64,000 nucleotides of DNA from contig CAVQZA010000016.1 in assembly GCA_963718355.1 (NCBI GenBank), positions 186,001 to 250,000 of the forward strand, written 5' to 3'. The stretch is from CAVQZA01 sp963718355. Lineage in GTDB: Bacteria > Actinomycetota > Thermoleophilia > Gaiellales > Gaiellaceae. Positions 9,607 through 18,040 of this stretch are shown here, in pieces (positions within the stretch are counted from its first letter, which is position 1; every line of letters starts with the position of its first letter). The notes below the pieces were generated by a model. The model made no database searches and was not told the origin of the DNA. It saw only the letters and a list, made by a program, of their open reading frames with translations. Made by a program: the position numbers and the translations under genes.

Positions 9607-9899
9607 GCGAGTTCTTCGACGGCCTCGAGGCCGGAGCGGATGCCGACAAGCTCGAGGGCGTCGATACGACGTACCTGTTCGAGGTCGACGGCGCGGGCGA
9701 GTGGCTCGTCGAGATCCACGACGGTCACGTGCACGTCAGCGAGGGAGCGGGCGATGCCGACTGCACGATCCAGACGTCCGAGGAGACGTTCCTCAAGATC
9801 GCAAACGGCGAGCAGAACCCCACCAGCGCGTACATGACCGGCAAGATCAAGATCAAAGGGGACATGAACGCCGCGATGAAGCTCCAGAAGATCTTCTAG
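9591..9899 (+). CDS. SCP2 sterol-binding domain protein
   Basis: 102 aa, a stand-alone SCP2-like domain: GADADKLEGVDTTYLFEV, a DADCTIQTSEETFLKI centre and SAYMTGKIKIKGDM. These small cytosolic proteins bind lipids or acyl chains in a hydrophobic tunnel. GGGGAGG lies five bases before the ATG, inside the end of the MFS gene. The association with lipid and acyl-CoA genes on both sides is suggestive, but the ligand is unknown. Confidence 0.88.
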   Translation: MAESVSEFFDGLEAGADADKLEGVDTTYLFEVDGAGEWLVEIHDGHVHVSEGAGDADCTIQTSEETFLKIANGEQNPTSAYMTGKIKIKGDMNAAMKLQKIF

Positions 9900-9903
9900 A
9901 GCC

Positions 9904-11526
9904 TCACTCCTCGAGCTCGACGAGCGGCGCGCCGCCGGCGACTTGGTCTCCTTCTGCGACGTGCACGGCTCGGATGACCGCCGCATACGGCGAGACGATG
10001 GGCGTCTCCATCTTCATCGCCTCGAGCACGAGGAGCGACTGCCGCGGCTCGACGCGATCGCCGGGGGCGACGAGGACGCGGATCACCGTGCCGGGCATCG
10101 GCGCGGTGAGGGCGCTCGACTCGGGCTCCGCGCTCGGCGCGCGCGCGGCCGCGTCGGCGTCGGGCGGCGGCGCGGGCGGCGGCACAGGCCCGTTGAGGCG
10201 CCACGCGCCGAGCCAGGGAAGCGCGGGCGCGCGCGGAGGCGGGGTGGAGAGAGGCGGATGCTCGGTCAGGAAGGCGGTCGTGGTGTGGCCGGCGCGCAGG
10301 ACGGGGTGCGCCACGAGCCAGCGCAGGAAGGGCAGATTCGTTGTGACTCCGGCCACTTCGGTCTCCCTGAGCGCCGCAGCGAGTCGATCGAGCGCCTCGT
10401 CGCGCGTCTCGCCGTGCGCGATGAGCTTGGCAAGCAGCGGGTCGTAGGCGACGGGAACCTCGTCGCCCTCCGCAACGCCCGCATCGACGCGGATCCCCTC
10501 GGGCAGTCGCAGCCGCTCGAGGCGACCCGCCTGCGGCAGGAAGCTGCGCGGATCCTCGGCGTACAGGCGAACCTCTATCGCATGACCCTGTGTTACCATG
10601 GTAACATGCTGATATAGAGTCGAAGGGTCGCCCGCGGCGATGCGGATCTGCTCCGAGACCAGGTCGACGCCGGTGACGAGCTCCGTGACCGGATGCTCGA
10701 CCTGGATCCGGCCGTTCAGCTCGAGCAGCCAGAACTCGCGCCCGTCGAGCATGAACTCCACCGTGCCCGCGCTCGTGTAGCCGATCGCCCGCGCGAACGC
10801 GACGGCGGCCTCGCTCATCTCCTCGCGGAGCGCCGCATCGAGCGCAGTGGACGGCGACTCCTCGAGTACCTTCTGATGCCGCCGCTGCACCGAGCACTCG
10901 CGTTCGCCGAGCGCGACGACCGTGCCCTGCGCGTCCCCGAGGATCTGGATCTCGACATGGCGCGGCCGCTCGACGTAGCGCTCGCAGAACACCGTGTCGT
11001 CGCCGAACGCCGCGAGCGCCTCACGCCGCGCCGCCGCGACGGCTTCGTCGAGCTCGCCCGCACTGCGCACGACGCGCATCCCGCGCCCGCCGCCGCCCGC
11101 TGCCGCCTTTACGACGAGCGGGAACCCGAGCTCCCCTGGTTCTCCCTGCTCCAACACCGGCACTCCAGCCTCGCGCGCAATCCGTTTCGCAGCGAGCTTG
11201 TCGCCGCCGCGCGCGAGCGCATCGGGGCTCGGCCCGACGAACATGAGCCCCGCGGCGGCCACCGCACGGGCGAAGTCGGCGTTTTCGGCGAGGAAGCCGT
11301 AACCGGGATGAATCGCCTCCGCGCCGGTCTCGAGCGCGGCACGCAGATGTTCGACCGCGCTGAGGTAGCTCTCGATCTCGACCGTGTCGTCCGCCGAGCG
11401 CGCATGGAGCGACCCGCGATCGTCGGGAGCCACGACCGCCACCGTCGCGACGCCGAGCGAGCGGCATGCGCGGAACACGCGGAGCGCGATCTCGCCTCGA
11501 TTCGCGACCAGGAGCTTGGAGAACAC
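9904..11526 (-). CDS. Biotin carboxylase/carrier alpha subunit of an acyl-CoA carboxylase
   Basis: 540 aa from GTG at 11526 (SKLLVANRGEIALRVFRAC). An alternative ATG at 11574 adds 16 residues. Order: biotin carboxylase N-terminal domain, ATP-grasp domain (glycine loop AAAGGGGRGMRVV; HPGYGFLAENADFA), biotin carboxylase C-terminal domain (GHAIEVRLYAEDP) and a biotinyl domain with LEAMKMETP near the C-terminus. It carboxylates biotin with bicarbonate and ATP for a separate beta subunit, most simply the carboxyltransferase at 25.4 kb. That pair would make a methylcrotonyl- or propionyl-CoA carboxylase. An AT-rich palindrome sits inside the gene (10591-10606). Confidence 0.9.
   Translation of the reverse strand: MFSKLLVANRGEIALRVFRACRSLGVATVAVVAPDDRGSLHARSADDTVEIESYLSAVEHLRAALETGAEAIHPGYGFLAENADFARAVAAAGLMFVGPSPDALARGGDKLAAKRIAREAGVPVLEQGEPGELGFPLVVKAAAGGGGRGMRVVRSAGELDEAVAAARREALAAFGDDTVFCERYVERPRHVEIQILGDAQGTVVALGERECSVQRRHQKVLEESPSTALDAALREEMSEAAVAFARAIGYTSAGTVEFMLDGREFWLLELNGRIQVEHPVTELVTGVDLVSEQIRIAAGDPSTLYQHVTMVTQGHAIEVRLYAEDPRSFLPQAGRLERLRLPEGIRVDAGVAEGDEVPVAYDPLLAKLIAHGETRDEALDRLAAALRETEVAGVTTNLPFLRWLVAHPVLRAGHTTTAFLTEHPPLSTPPPRAPALPWLGAWRLNGPVPPPAPPPDADAAARAPSAEPESSALTAPMPGTVIRVLVAPGDRVEPRQSLLVLEAMKMETPIVSPYAAVIRAVHVAEGDQVAGGAPLVELEE
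10591..10606. promoter_or_regulatory. Perfect 16-bp palindrome inside the carboxylase alpha gene
   Basis: TGTTACCATGGTAACA is its own reverse complement. It lies in an AT-richer patch (about 10573-10620) of an otherwise very GC-rich gene, where codons such as CTA, TAT, GTA, ACA and ATA appear in a row. Palindromes of this length usually bind dimeric repressors (TetR, GntR or MarR types). An intragenic operator is an inference; it may also be chance. Confidence 0.4.
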
Positions 11527-11590
11527 CGGCCCATCTTGCACCTCGAAAGTGCGGCCGCGCACGACTTGGGGCATCCTTTCCGTCGAAACG

Positions 11591-14500
11591 ATGAGCGCAC
11601 AAGCCGCACCGGCCTCCTCCGGCCTCTCGCTCTCGTTCAGGGGCAGGTCGTACCCTGTGCTGCTCCCGAAGCTGAGCGATCCGCGGCTGCACCTCGCCGC
11701 CGTGATCATCACCCTGCAGGTGCTCGGCCAGGTCGCGTTCGGCTTCCGGCTCTCGATCACCCAGATCCTGCTCTCGATCGGGACGTGCGCGGTGCTCGAG
11801 GTCGGGATCACCCTGCGCAGCCAGCAGGTCCTGATGTGGCCCGCCAGCGCGATGCTCACGGGTAACGGCGTCGCCTTCGTCCTTCGCGTCCCCGGCACGG
11901 AGCACGGCGACTGGTGGAGCTTCAACGGCTGGTACATCTTCGTCGGCACCGCGGCCTTCGCGCTGCTCTCCAAGTACCTGATCAGGGTTCGCGGCCGCCA
12001 CATTTTCAATCCGTCGAACATCGGGCTCGTCGTCTGCTTCCTGCTGCTCGGCCCCGAGCACGCCGAGCCGCTCGACTTCTGGTGGGGGCCGATGTCCGGC
12101 TGGCTCGCCCTCGCGTTGATCGTGATCGTCGGCGGCGGCCTGGCGATCCTCGTCCGCCTGAAGCTGCTGATCATCGCGGTCGGCTTCTGGGTCTCGTTCG
12201 CGCTGGGCATCGCCCTGCTCGCCGCCACCGGGCACGCGATGACCGCCCGCTGGCATCTCGGCCCGATCACCGGCCCCTACTTCTGGTGGGTACTGATCAC
12301 CTCGCCGGAGATCCTCGTCTTCATGTTCTTCATGATCACCGACCCCAAGACGACGCCGAAGTCGCGGCGCGGGAGGCTGATCTACGCGGTCTCGGTCGGC
12401 CTGCTCGCCGCGTTGCTGATCGCTCCGGCGAAGACGGAGTTCTGGAGCAAGGTCGCTGTGCTGGGTGCGCTCGCGATCGTCTGCGCCGCGCGGCCGCTGC
12501 TCGAGCGCATGCCGTCGATCCGGTTCGAGCGGCGCCGGCTCGCGGCCGTGGCCGCCGTAGTCCTCGTCGGCTACACGGGCGCGATCGCTGCTGCGGGCAA
12601 CCGGGCGCGGCCCGAGACGCTGGCACCGCCGCTCCAGAACACCGGCCGGCTGCCGCAGCTGACGATCCTGCCGTCGAAGGGCGTCGAGACGGTGCTCGAC
12701 CGGGCGACCGCGCGCCGGATCGCCGGCGATCTCGTCGCGGATCTCGGCGTCGAGACCTCGGCGCTCGCGAACCGCCGGCAGCAGGCCCTCTACGGTGGGA
12801 CGATCGGCGACGCGCTCTACGCGCTCCAGGCTCAGCTGAACGCGACCGGCGACCTCGCCGTTCCGGCCTACCGGCTCGACCGGATGCGGGTCTGGCTCGA
12901 GCGCGGTCACGGCCAGGGCGCTGCAATCGCGGTCGCGGCTGTCGACGGCACGCGGCAGGTCAGCGCGTACCGCGACGTCGCTGCGGTCGTGCGACGCGAC
13001 GCGCCCGCCCAGTTCCACCAGACGATCGAGCTCCAGCTGGAGCAGGGCCGCTGGCTCGTCGCGCACATCAGGGGCGCCAGGCCGGTCGCTGAGCCGCCCG
13101 CCGTGAAGCAGAGCCCTGCGCTCCTGACCGCCACGGCACGAGCGTTCGCGGGCACCCGGCTCACCAACGTCGCCGCGCAGGCCGGCGTCGACTTCACGCA
13201 GGACGACTTCCATTTCGGCGTCTCGAACGACGTCCACTCGATGATGGGCGGCGGCGTGTGCTGGCTCGACTACAACAACGACGGCCGGCTCGACCTCTTC
13301 GCCGTCAACTCGTACTCCGACGCTGACGTAGCGACCTGGAACGCACATGGCGGGCTGCCGCGGAGCGCACTCTTTGAGAATGTGGGCGGCGGCCACTTCG
13401 TGAACGTCGGCTCCCGCTCGCACGCCGACCCGGCGGTACAGGGCAACGGCTGCGTCGCCGGCGACTTCAACGGAGACGGCTACACGGACCTGCTCGTCAC
13501 GACGAACACCTACAACGTGCTGCTCTGGAACAACGGGAACGGGACGTTCAGCGACGGGACGCACGCGGCCGGGATCGACGCCTTCGGCACCTTCGGCTGG
13601 CACACCGGCGCAGCCGTCGCCGACGTCAACGGGGACGGACGTCCCGACATCTTCGTCTCCGGATACGCCGATGTGAACGCCCCGTCGATGAACAACTCGG
13701 GCGGCTTCCCCCTCAATTTCCAGGCGTTTCGTGACCTTCTCTATCTCAACGAGGGCACTGACGCGCACGGCCACTCTCGCTTCAAGGACGTCTCGCTCGC
13801 CGCCGGGATCGAGAAGGCCCATGTCGATCACAGCCTCGGTGCCGTCTTCACGGACGTGAACGGCGACGGGCGCCCCGACCTCTACGTCGCGAACGACCTC
13901 GACCCGAACCGTCTCTACGTCAACGAGCCGGGCGGGCCGCTCGGATTCCACTTCGTCCAGCAGGGAGCCCAGTGGCGCGTCGCCGACCCGAACGCAGGGA
14001 TGGGCGTTGCGGCCCAGGACTACTCGGGCGACGGCCGTCCCGACGTGTTCGTCACGAATTCCCGCGGTCAGGGCCATGCGGCATTCCGTTCGACCGGCGC
14101 GAGCGCGTTCGCGAACGCCCGGCCCGTGTTCGCCGCCGCGGTGGGGCGCGACGCGACGGGCTGGGGCGCCTCCTGGGTCGATCTCACGAACTCGGGCCGG
14201 CTCGACCTCCTACTCGCGAACGGCGCCATCCCGGTCACGAACCTGAAGCGGGATGCGGGCGCGGTCCAGGTGCTCGGGAACCTCGGCAGCCGGTTCTCCG
14301 ACGCCGGCCACGCGGTTGGCCTAGGGCCCGTTCCGCTCGTCAACGGGCGCGGGCTCGCGGCGGCCGACTACGACAACGACGGACGCGTCGACATCGCGAT
14401 CAACTCGATTGGGGGCAAGCTGATCCTGCTCCACAACACCGGCGCCTCGGGTCACTGGCTCGAGGTGAGCCTCAAGCCGCTCGCACCCGGCGCGCTCGTG

Positions 14501-14701
14501 ACGGCTGTGCTGCCGGACGGGACGCGGCTCGTCCACGAGGTGCAGGCCGGAAGCAGCTACCTCTCGTCCGAGGATCCCCGCGCGCACTTCGGTCTGGGCA
14601 AGGCGACGACCGTGAAGGAGCTGACCGTTCGCTGGCCCGGCGGCCACGTCACGCAGCAGCAGAACGTCCCGGCGGACCGGATCGTGACGCTAACGCCCTG
14701 A
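11591..14701 (+). CDS. Fusion of UnbU-like membrane protein and UnbV/CRTAC1-like FG-GAP protein
   Basis: 1036 aa from ATG at 11591. Residues about 25-350 hold about ten membrane helices with RHIFNPSNIGL and TSPEILVFMFFMITDPKT, resembling NqrB/RnfD and the enediyne-cluster protein UnbU. A linker domain follows (about 350-510). Residues about 520-950 have seven calcium-type FG-GAP repeats (DYNNDGRLDLF, DFNGDGYTDLL, DVNGDGRPDIF and others). The last 80 residues are an ASPIC/UnbV domain. UnbU and UnbV are normally separate neighbouring genes, and their biochemical role is not established. The FG-GAP part is probably extracytoplasmic. No enediyne PKS is in this window. Confidence 0.8.
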   Translation: MSAQAAPASSGLSLSFRGRSYPVLLPKLSDPRLHLAAVIITLQVLGQVAFGFRLSITQILLSIGTCAVLEVGITLRSQQVLMWPASAMLTGNGVAFVLRVPGTEHGDWWSFNGWYIFVGTAAFALLSKYLIRVRGRHIFNPSNIGLVVCFLLLGPEHAEPLDFWWGPMSGWLALALIVIVGGGLAILVRLKLLIIAVGFWVSFALGIALLAATGHAMTARWHLGPITGPYFWWVLITSPEILVFMFFMITDPKTTPKSRRGRLIYAVSVGLLAALLIAPAKTEFWSKVAVLGALAIVCAARPLLERMPSIRFERRRLAAVAAVVLVGYTGAIAAAGNRARPETLAPPLQNTGRLPQLTILPSKGVETVLDRATARRIAGDLVADLGVETSALANRRQQALYGGTIGDALYALQAQLNATGDLAVPAYRLDRMRVWLERGHGQGAAIAVAAVDGTRQVSAYRDVAAVVRRDAPAQFHQTIELQLEQGRWLVAHIRGARPVAEPPAVKQSPALLTATARAFAGTRLTNVAAQAGVDFTQDDFHFGVSNDVHSMMGGGVCWLDYNNDGRLDLFAVNSYSDADVATWNAHGGLPRSALFENVGGGHFVNVGSRSHADPAVQGNGCVAGDFNGDGYTDLLVTTNTYNVLLWNNGNGTFSDGTHAAGIDAFGTFGWHTGAAVADVNGDGRPDIFVSGYADVNAPSMNNSGGFPLNFQAFRDLLYLNEGTDAHGHSRFKDVSLAAGIEKAHVDHSLGAVFTDVNGDGRPDLYVANDLDPNRLYVNEPGGPLGFHFVQQGAQWRVADPNAGMGVAAQDYSGDGRPDVFVTNSRGQGHAAFRSTGASAFANARPVFAAAVGRDATGWGASWVDLTNSGRLDLLLANGAIPVTNLKRDAGAVQVLGNLGSRFSDAGHAVGLGPVPLVNGRGLAAADYDNDGRVDIAINSIGGKLILLHNTGASGHWLEVSLKPLAPGALVTAVLPDGTRLVHEVQAGSSYLSSEDPRAHFGLGKATTVKELTVRWPGGHVTQQQNVPADRIVTLTP

Positions 14702-15935
14702 GCGAACCTGCAGGCGCCGCGCGATCGTGTCGAGCGTGACCGCGAGCAGCAGGATGACGCCGGTGACCATGTAGATGATCCCCGTCGCGTAGCCGGCCGT
14801 ATTGAGCCCGTTCGACACCGTGGCGATCACGAGGGCGCCGAGGAACGCGGCCCGAACCTCGCCGCGGCCGCCGAAGAGGCTGACGCCGCCGATCACGGCA
14901 GCCGCAATCGAGTTGAGCAGCAGCGTGCCGCCGCCGAAGTTCAGATCGACCGAGTTGACGTTGGCGGCGAGGATGATGCCGCCGATCGCGGCCATGGAGC
15001 TCGAGATGATGAACACGATGATCCGGATCCGCGACACGTTGATGCCCGCGCGCCGCGCCGCCTCGGCGTTCCCGCCGACGGCGTAGACGTGACGGCCGAA
15101 CGTCGTGCGCTTGGCGAGGAACGTCAGCAGCACGAGGGCGATCACGACGAGGACGCCGGGAAGCGGCAGCCCGTGCGGCACCGCCGCGTGGTTGCAAACG
15201 GCGACCGTGCCGAACGCGGCGACGCCGACGCCGACGAGCTTCGCGACGATCATCGCGGGCTGCCGGACGGCGACCCCGGCCCGCCGCTTGCCGACTCATG
15301 CCGCCGATCACCGCGAGCGCGTAGATCCCGGTGACGATCGCCGCGATGATCCAGCCGCCGATGTCCGAGAAGAAGTAGCTGGCCGTGTAGTTGATCCAGC
15401 GGTCCTGGATGATGATCGAGCCCGGCTGCTCGAGTTTCTGCAGGATCACGCCCTGCCAGATCAGGAACCCGGCCAGCGTCACCACAAAGGATGGAACTCC
15501 GACCTTGGCGACGATCGAGCCCTGCGCCAGCGCCGATCACGGCGCACACCGCAACGGCGCAGAGCATCGCGAGCAGCCCGTTGATCTGGTGGCCGCTGCC
15601 TGCGAGCTGGAGCTCGGCCACGGTCAGGGCGCCGATTCCGGCCACGTAGCTGATCGACAGGTCGATCTCGCCGAGCAGGAGGACGAAGACGACACCATAG
15701 GCGAGCATCGCCGTGCCGGCCATCTGGATGATGATGTTGACGAAGTTGTTCGCCGTGAAGAAGTTCGTCGCCTTGAAGCTGAAGAAGACGACGATGAAGA
15801 TGATCCCGAGCACGATCGGCAGGACGCCGAGGTTGCCGGACTTGAGGTTCGTCAGCGCGCGCTGGTAAAGCGCGGCGAGGCCTTTCGGCGGCGCTCTTCC
15901 TGGGTCTGCGTCGGCTCGACTGCAGCGGCGCTCAT
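14690..15935 (-). pseudogene. xylH: Sugar ABC transporter permease, XylH-like, with frameshifts
   Basis: Inner-membrane permease of a xylose/ribose-type importer. The ATG at 15935 overlaps the XylG stop as ATGA. The protein is split over frames. Frame changes are needed near 15890 (AAAGGCC where AAAGGGCC would restore the frame), near 15530, and near 15285. Recognisable pieces are LTNLKSGNLGVLPIVLGI, LLGEIDLSISYVAG, VTLAGFLIWQGVILQ and the C-terminal VYAVGGNAEAARRAGIN permease signature. The span is 1246 bases, not a multiple of three. Conserved motifs are intact between the shifts, so very recent decay or sequencing error are both possible. It ends convergently with the UnbU/UnbV gene (12-base overlap). 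Confidence 0.8.
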
Positions 15936-16722
15936 GCGACGGTCCCTCCGGCGCGGTCGCCGGGATGCCGGAGACCTTGGTCGGCACACCCGCGGTGATC
16001 GCCGCGACGACCTCCTGCTGGGTCGTCTTCTCGCGCTCGAAGACGCCGACGTTGCGTCCGAGCCGCAGCACGGTGATCCGGTCGGCGGTCTCGAAGATGT
16101 CGTGGAGATTGTGGGAGATGATCACGACCGAGAGCCCCTGCTCGCCGAGGCGCCGCACGAGCGCGAGCACCTGCTCGGTCTGGGCGACGCCGAGCGCGGC
16201 GGTGGGCTCGTCGAGGATCACGAGCTTGGAGTTCCACTGCACGGCCTTGGCGACCGCGACCGACTGGCGCTGGCCGCCGGAGAGCGTGGCGACGGGCTGG
16301 CGCACCGAGTTGATCGTCGTGACGGCGAGCGACTTCAGCGTCTCGGCCGTCCTCTGCTCCATGATCGGCTCTTTCAGGCGCTGGAACCGGTCGTGCACCT
16401 CGCGGCCGAGGTACATGTTCTGGACGACGTCGAGGTTGTCGCAGAGCGCGAGGTCCTGGTAGACGACCTCGATCCCGAGGCGGGCGGAGTCCTTCGGCCC
16501 GTGGATCGCGACGTCCTGGCCCTCGAAGCGGATCTGGCCCGTGTCGAAGCCGTGGATGCCCGCGATGCACTTGATGAGCGTGGACTTGCCGGCGCCGTTG
16601 TCGCCGACGAGCGCCATGATCTCACCGTTGCGGACCTCGAAGTCGACGTCGGAGAGAGCCTGCACGGAGCCGAACGACTTCGTGATGCCGCGGAGCTCCA
16701 GAAGCGGTGTGATCGCGTTCAC
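15932..16722 (-). CDS. xylG: Sugar ABC transporter ATP-binding protein, XylG-like (short form)
   Basis: About 263 codons from GTG at 16722. It has Walker A GDNGAGKST (about residue 40), signature LSGGQRQ, Walker B LVILDEP and the switch histidine in ISHNLHDIF. It is a single-cassette XylG/RbsA-half enzyme that powers pentose import with XylH and XylF. The natural stop is the TGA at 15932-15934 overlapping the XylH ATG, but the frame carrying the ATPase does not reach it; one indel near 15945 is required (span 791 bases). Otherwise the ATPase core is intact. It follows XylF after a terminator-like hairpin. Confidence 0.85.
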
Positions 16723-16740
16723 GGTGAGGGAGTTCCTACC

Positions 16741-16778
16741 AGAAAATAGGTGGGGACGCCCAATCGGGCGCCCCCACC
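16741..16778 (-). terminator. Hairpin with U-rich tail between XylF and XylG genes
   Basis: On the minus strand a 13-position stem (GGTGGGGGCGCCC against GGGCGTCCCCACC, with one mismatch) and a GATT loop is followed by TATTTTCT. It lies 18 bases after the XylF stop and about 20 bases before the XylG start. Such hairpins in binding-protein operons let more binding protein than ATPase/permease be made. It may be a partial terminator or a 3'-end stabiliser. Confidence 0.7.
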
Positions 16779-16795
16779 AGTCGATCGGTCTTCGA

Positions 16796-17874
16796 CTAGC
16801 AGTACTGCTTGTACAGCGCCGATACAGACGTCGTTCTTCTTCAGGAAACCGTCCGTGAAGAGACGCTTGTAGTTCGCCTTCGTGATCCAGATGACGGGCA
16901 GAGCGCGAGCGTCGGCTCGTTCTTGGCGCCGTTCTTGCGGGTCGTGTTCGACTTCGGCTTCTGGCCGTTGAGGAGCGCGACCGCAGCCGCTGCTGCAGCG
17001 TTCGCCTCGTCGGGCACGTACTTGTACACCGTGCCGGTCTGCCAGCCGGCCAGGATGTACTGCACGCCCTGCGCCGTCGCGTCCTGCCCGCTCAGCGGGA
17101 TCGGATTGCAGATGGCGGGCCTTCAGCGTCGCGACGACCGCACCGGCGATGCCGTCGTTCGCCGCGATCGCTGCGTCGATCTTGTTGTTCGTCTTGATCA
17201 GCATCTGCGCGAAGATCGGCGCCGCGTTCGTGGCGAGCCAGTCCGGCACGAACTGCTGCGGGCCCTTCGTGATGTGACGGCTCGCGAACAGCGGGTTCAG
17301 GACGGCGTCGTTGCCGCTCTTGAACCAGAACGCGTTCTGGTCGGTCGGGCCGCCCCAGAGCTCGGCGACAACCGGCTTCGCCGACTCTTGCCCGCGGAAG
17401 CGCGGCGAGGACGCCCTTGGCCTGCGCCGCGCCGACGGCCTTGCCGTCGAACGTGACGTAGATCGACGACCGAGCCGCCGCTGACCTGGCGGTCGTAGTC
17501 GATGGCCTTGCCGCCGCTCGAGGTGAACAGCTTCTCGATCGACGCGGCCGAGCCGTTGTCCAGCGCGGTCTCGACGACGACCTTGGCACCGGCTGCCAGG
17601 CACGCCTGCGCCTGCGCCTTCTGCTTCTGCGGGTCGTTCAGCGCGTTATTGATCGAGCGGTGACGCCGGCCTTCTTGAATGCCTTGGCGAACGCGGGGGC
17701 GTCGAACTGCACCCAGCGGACGGACGACTTCGTGTCCGGCAGCAGGACGCAGACCTGAGCGCCGGCCTTCTTCGTGGCGCTGTGATCTACGGCCGCAGTG
17801 GCCGCAGCCACAGCGAGCCCGGCAATCGCGACGGTTACGCCGATCGCGATCACCTTGCGAGAGACGTGCTTCAC
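16796..17874 (-). pseudogene. xylF: Xylose-type ABC substrate-binding protein, XylF-like, with six frameshifts
   Basis: Exported pentose-binding lipoprotein or periplasmic protein. GTG at 17874 is preceded by AAGGAGG five bases away. The product begins with a signal peptide and mature sequence VCVLLPDTKSSVRW, the XylF ligand-site start. Six single-base shifts are needed to read it through: near 17657 (deletion), 17470, 17398 and 17115 (insertions), 16899 (deletion) and 16815 (insertion). They sum to the +2 remainder of the 1079-base span. Intact blocks include ELWGGPTDQNAFWFKSGND, VQYILAGWQTGTVYKY and a C-terminal YKQYC. No premature substitution-type stops are evident between shifts. It may be real decay or local base-calling errors. 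Confidence 0.82.
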
Positions 17875-17897
17875 GTGCTCCTCCTTCGTAGCATTGC

Positions 17898-17911
17898 TGA
17901 CGACTTCGTCA
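17898..17911. promoter_or_regulatory. Inverted repeat upstream of XylF gene, candidate operator
   Basis: TGACGA-CT-TCGTCA is a perfect 6-bp inverted repeat located 24 bases upstream of the XylF start, in the 166-bp region shared with the divergent xylose operon. Pentose operons of this kind are often controlled by LacI- or ROK-family repressors. No regulator gene is in the cluster, so the assignment is positional only. Confidence 0.4.
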
Positions 17912-17985
17912 AATGACCTGCCTATGGGTCGTGCGCGTCGGTTCCCGAACGCGTGGAGCTCGGAGCACGTTGCGCGCGGCAAAGA

Positions 17986-17999
17986 CTCGTGTAAACGAG
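17986..17999. promoter_or_regulatory. Second inverted repeat in the divergent xylose promoter region
   Basis: CTCGT-GTAA-ACGAG, five-base arms around four bases, lies about 42 bases before the first plus-strand gene of the pentose operon. It could be a regulator half-site pair. Its sequence differs from the repeat at 17898, so two regulators or chance are possible. Confidence 0.3.
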
Positions 18000-18040
18000 C
18001 GCCACAGTCAAGGCCAATTCAATTATGCGACCCCTATAGG

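Noticed and set aside
11021..14077. 1018-codon minus-strand open frame under the UnbU/UnbV fusion
   Set aside because: Composition is typical of an antisense shadow and the plus strand carries FG-GAP repeats and helices.
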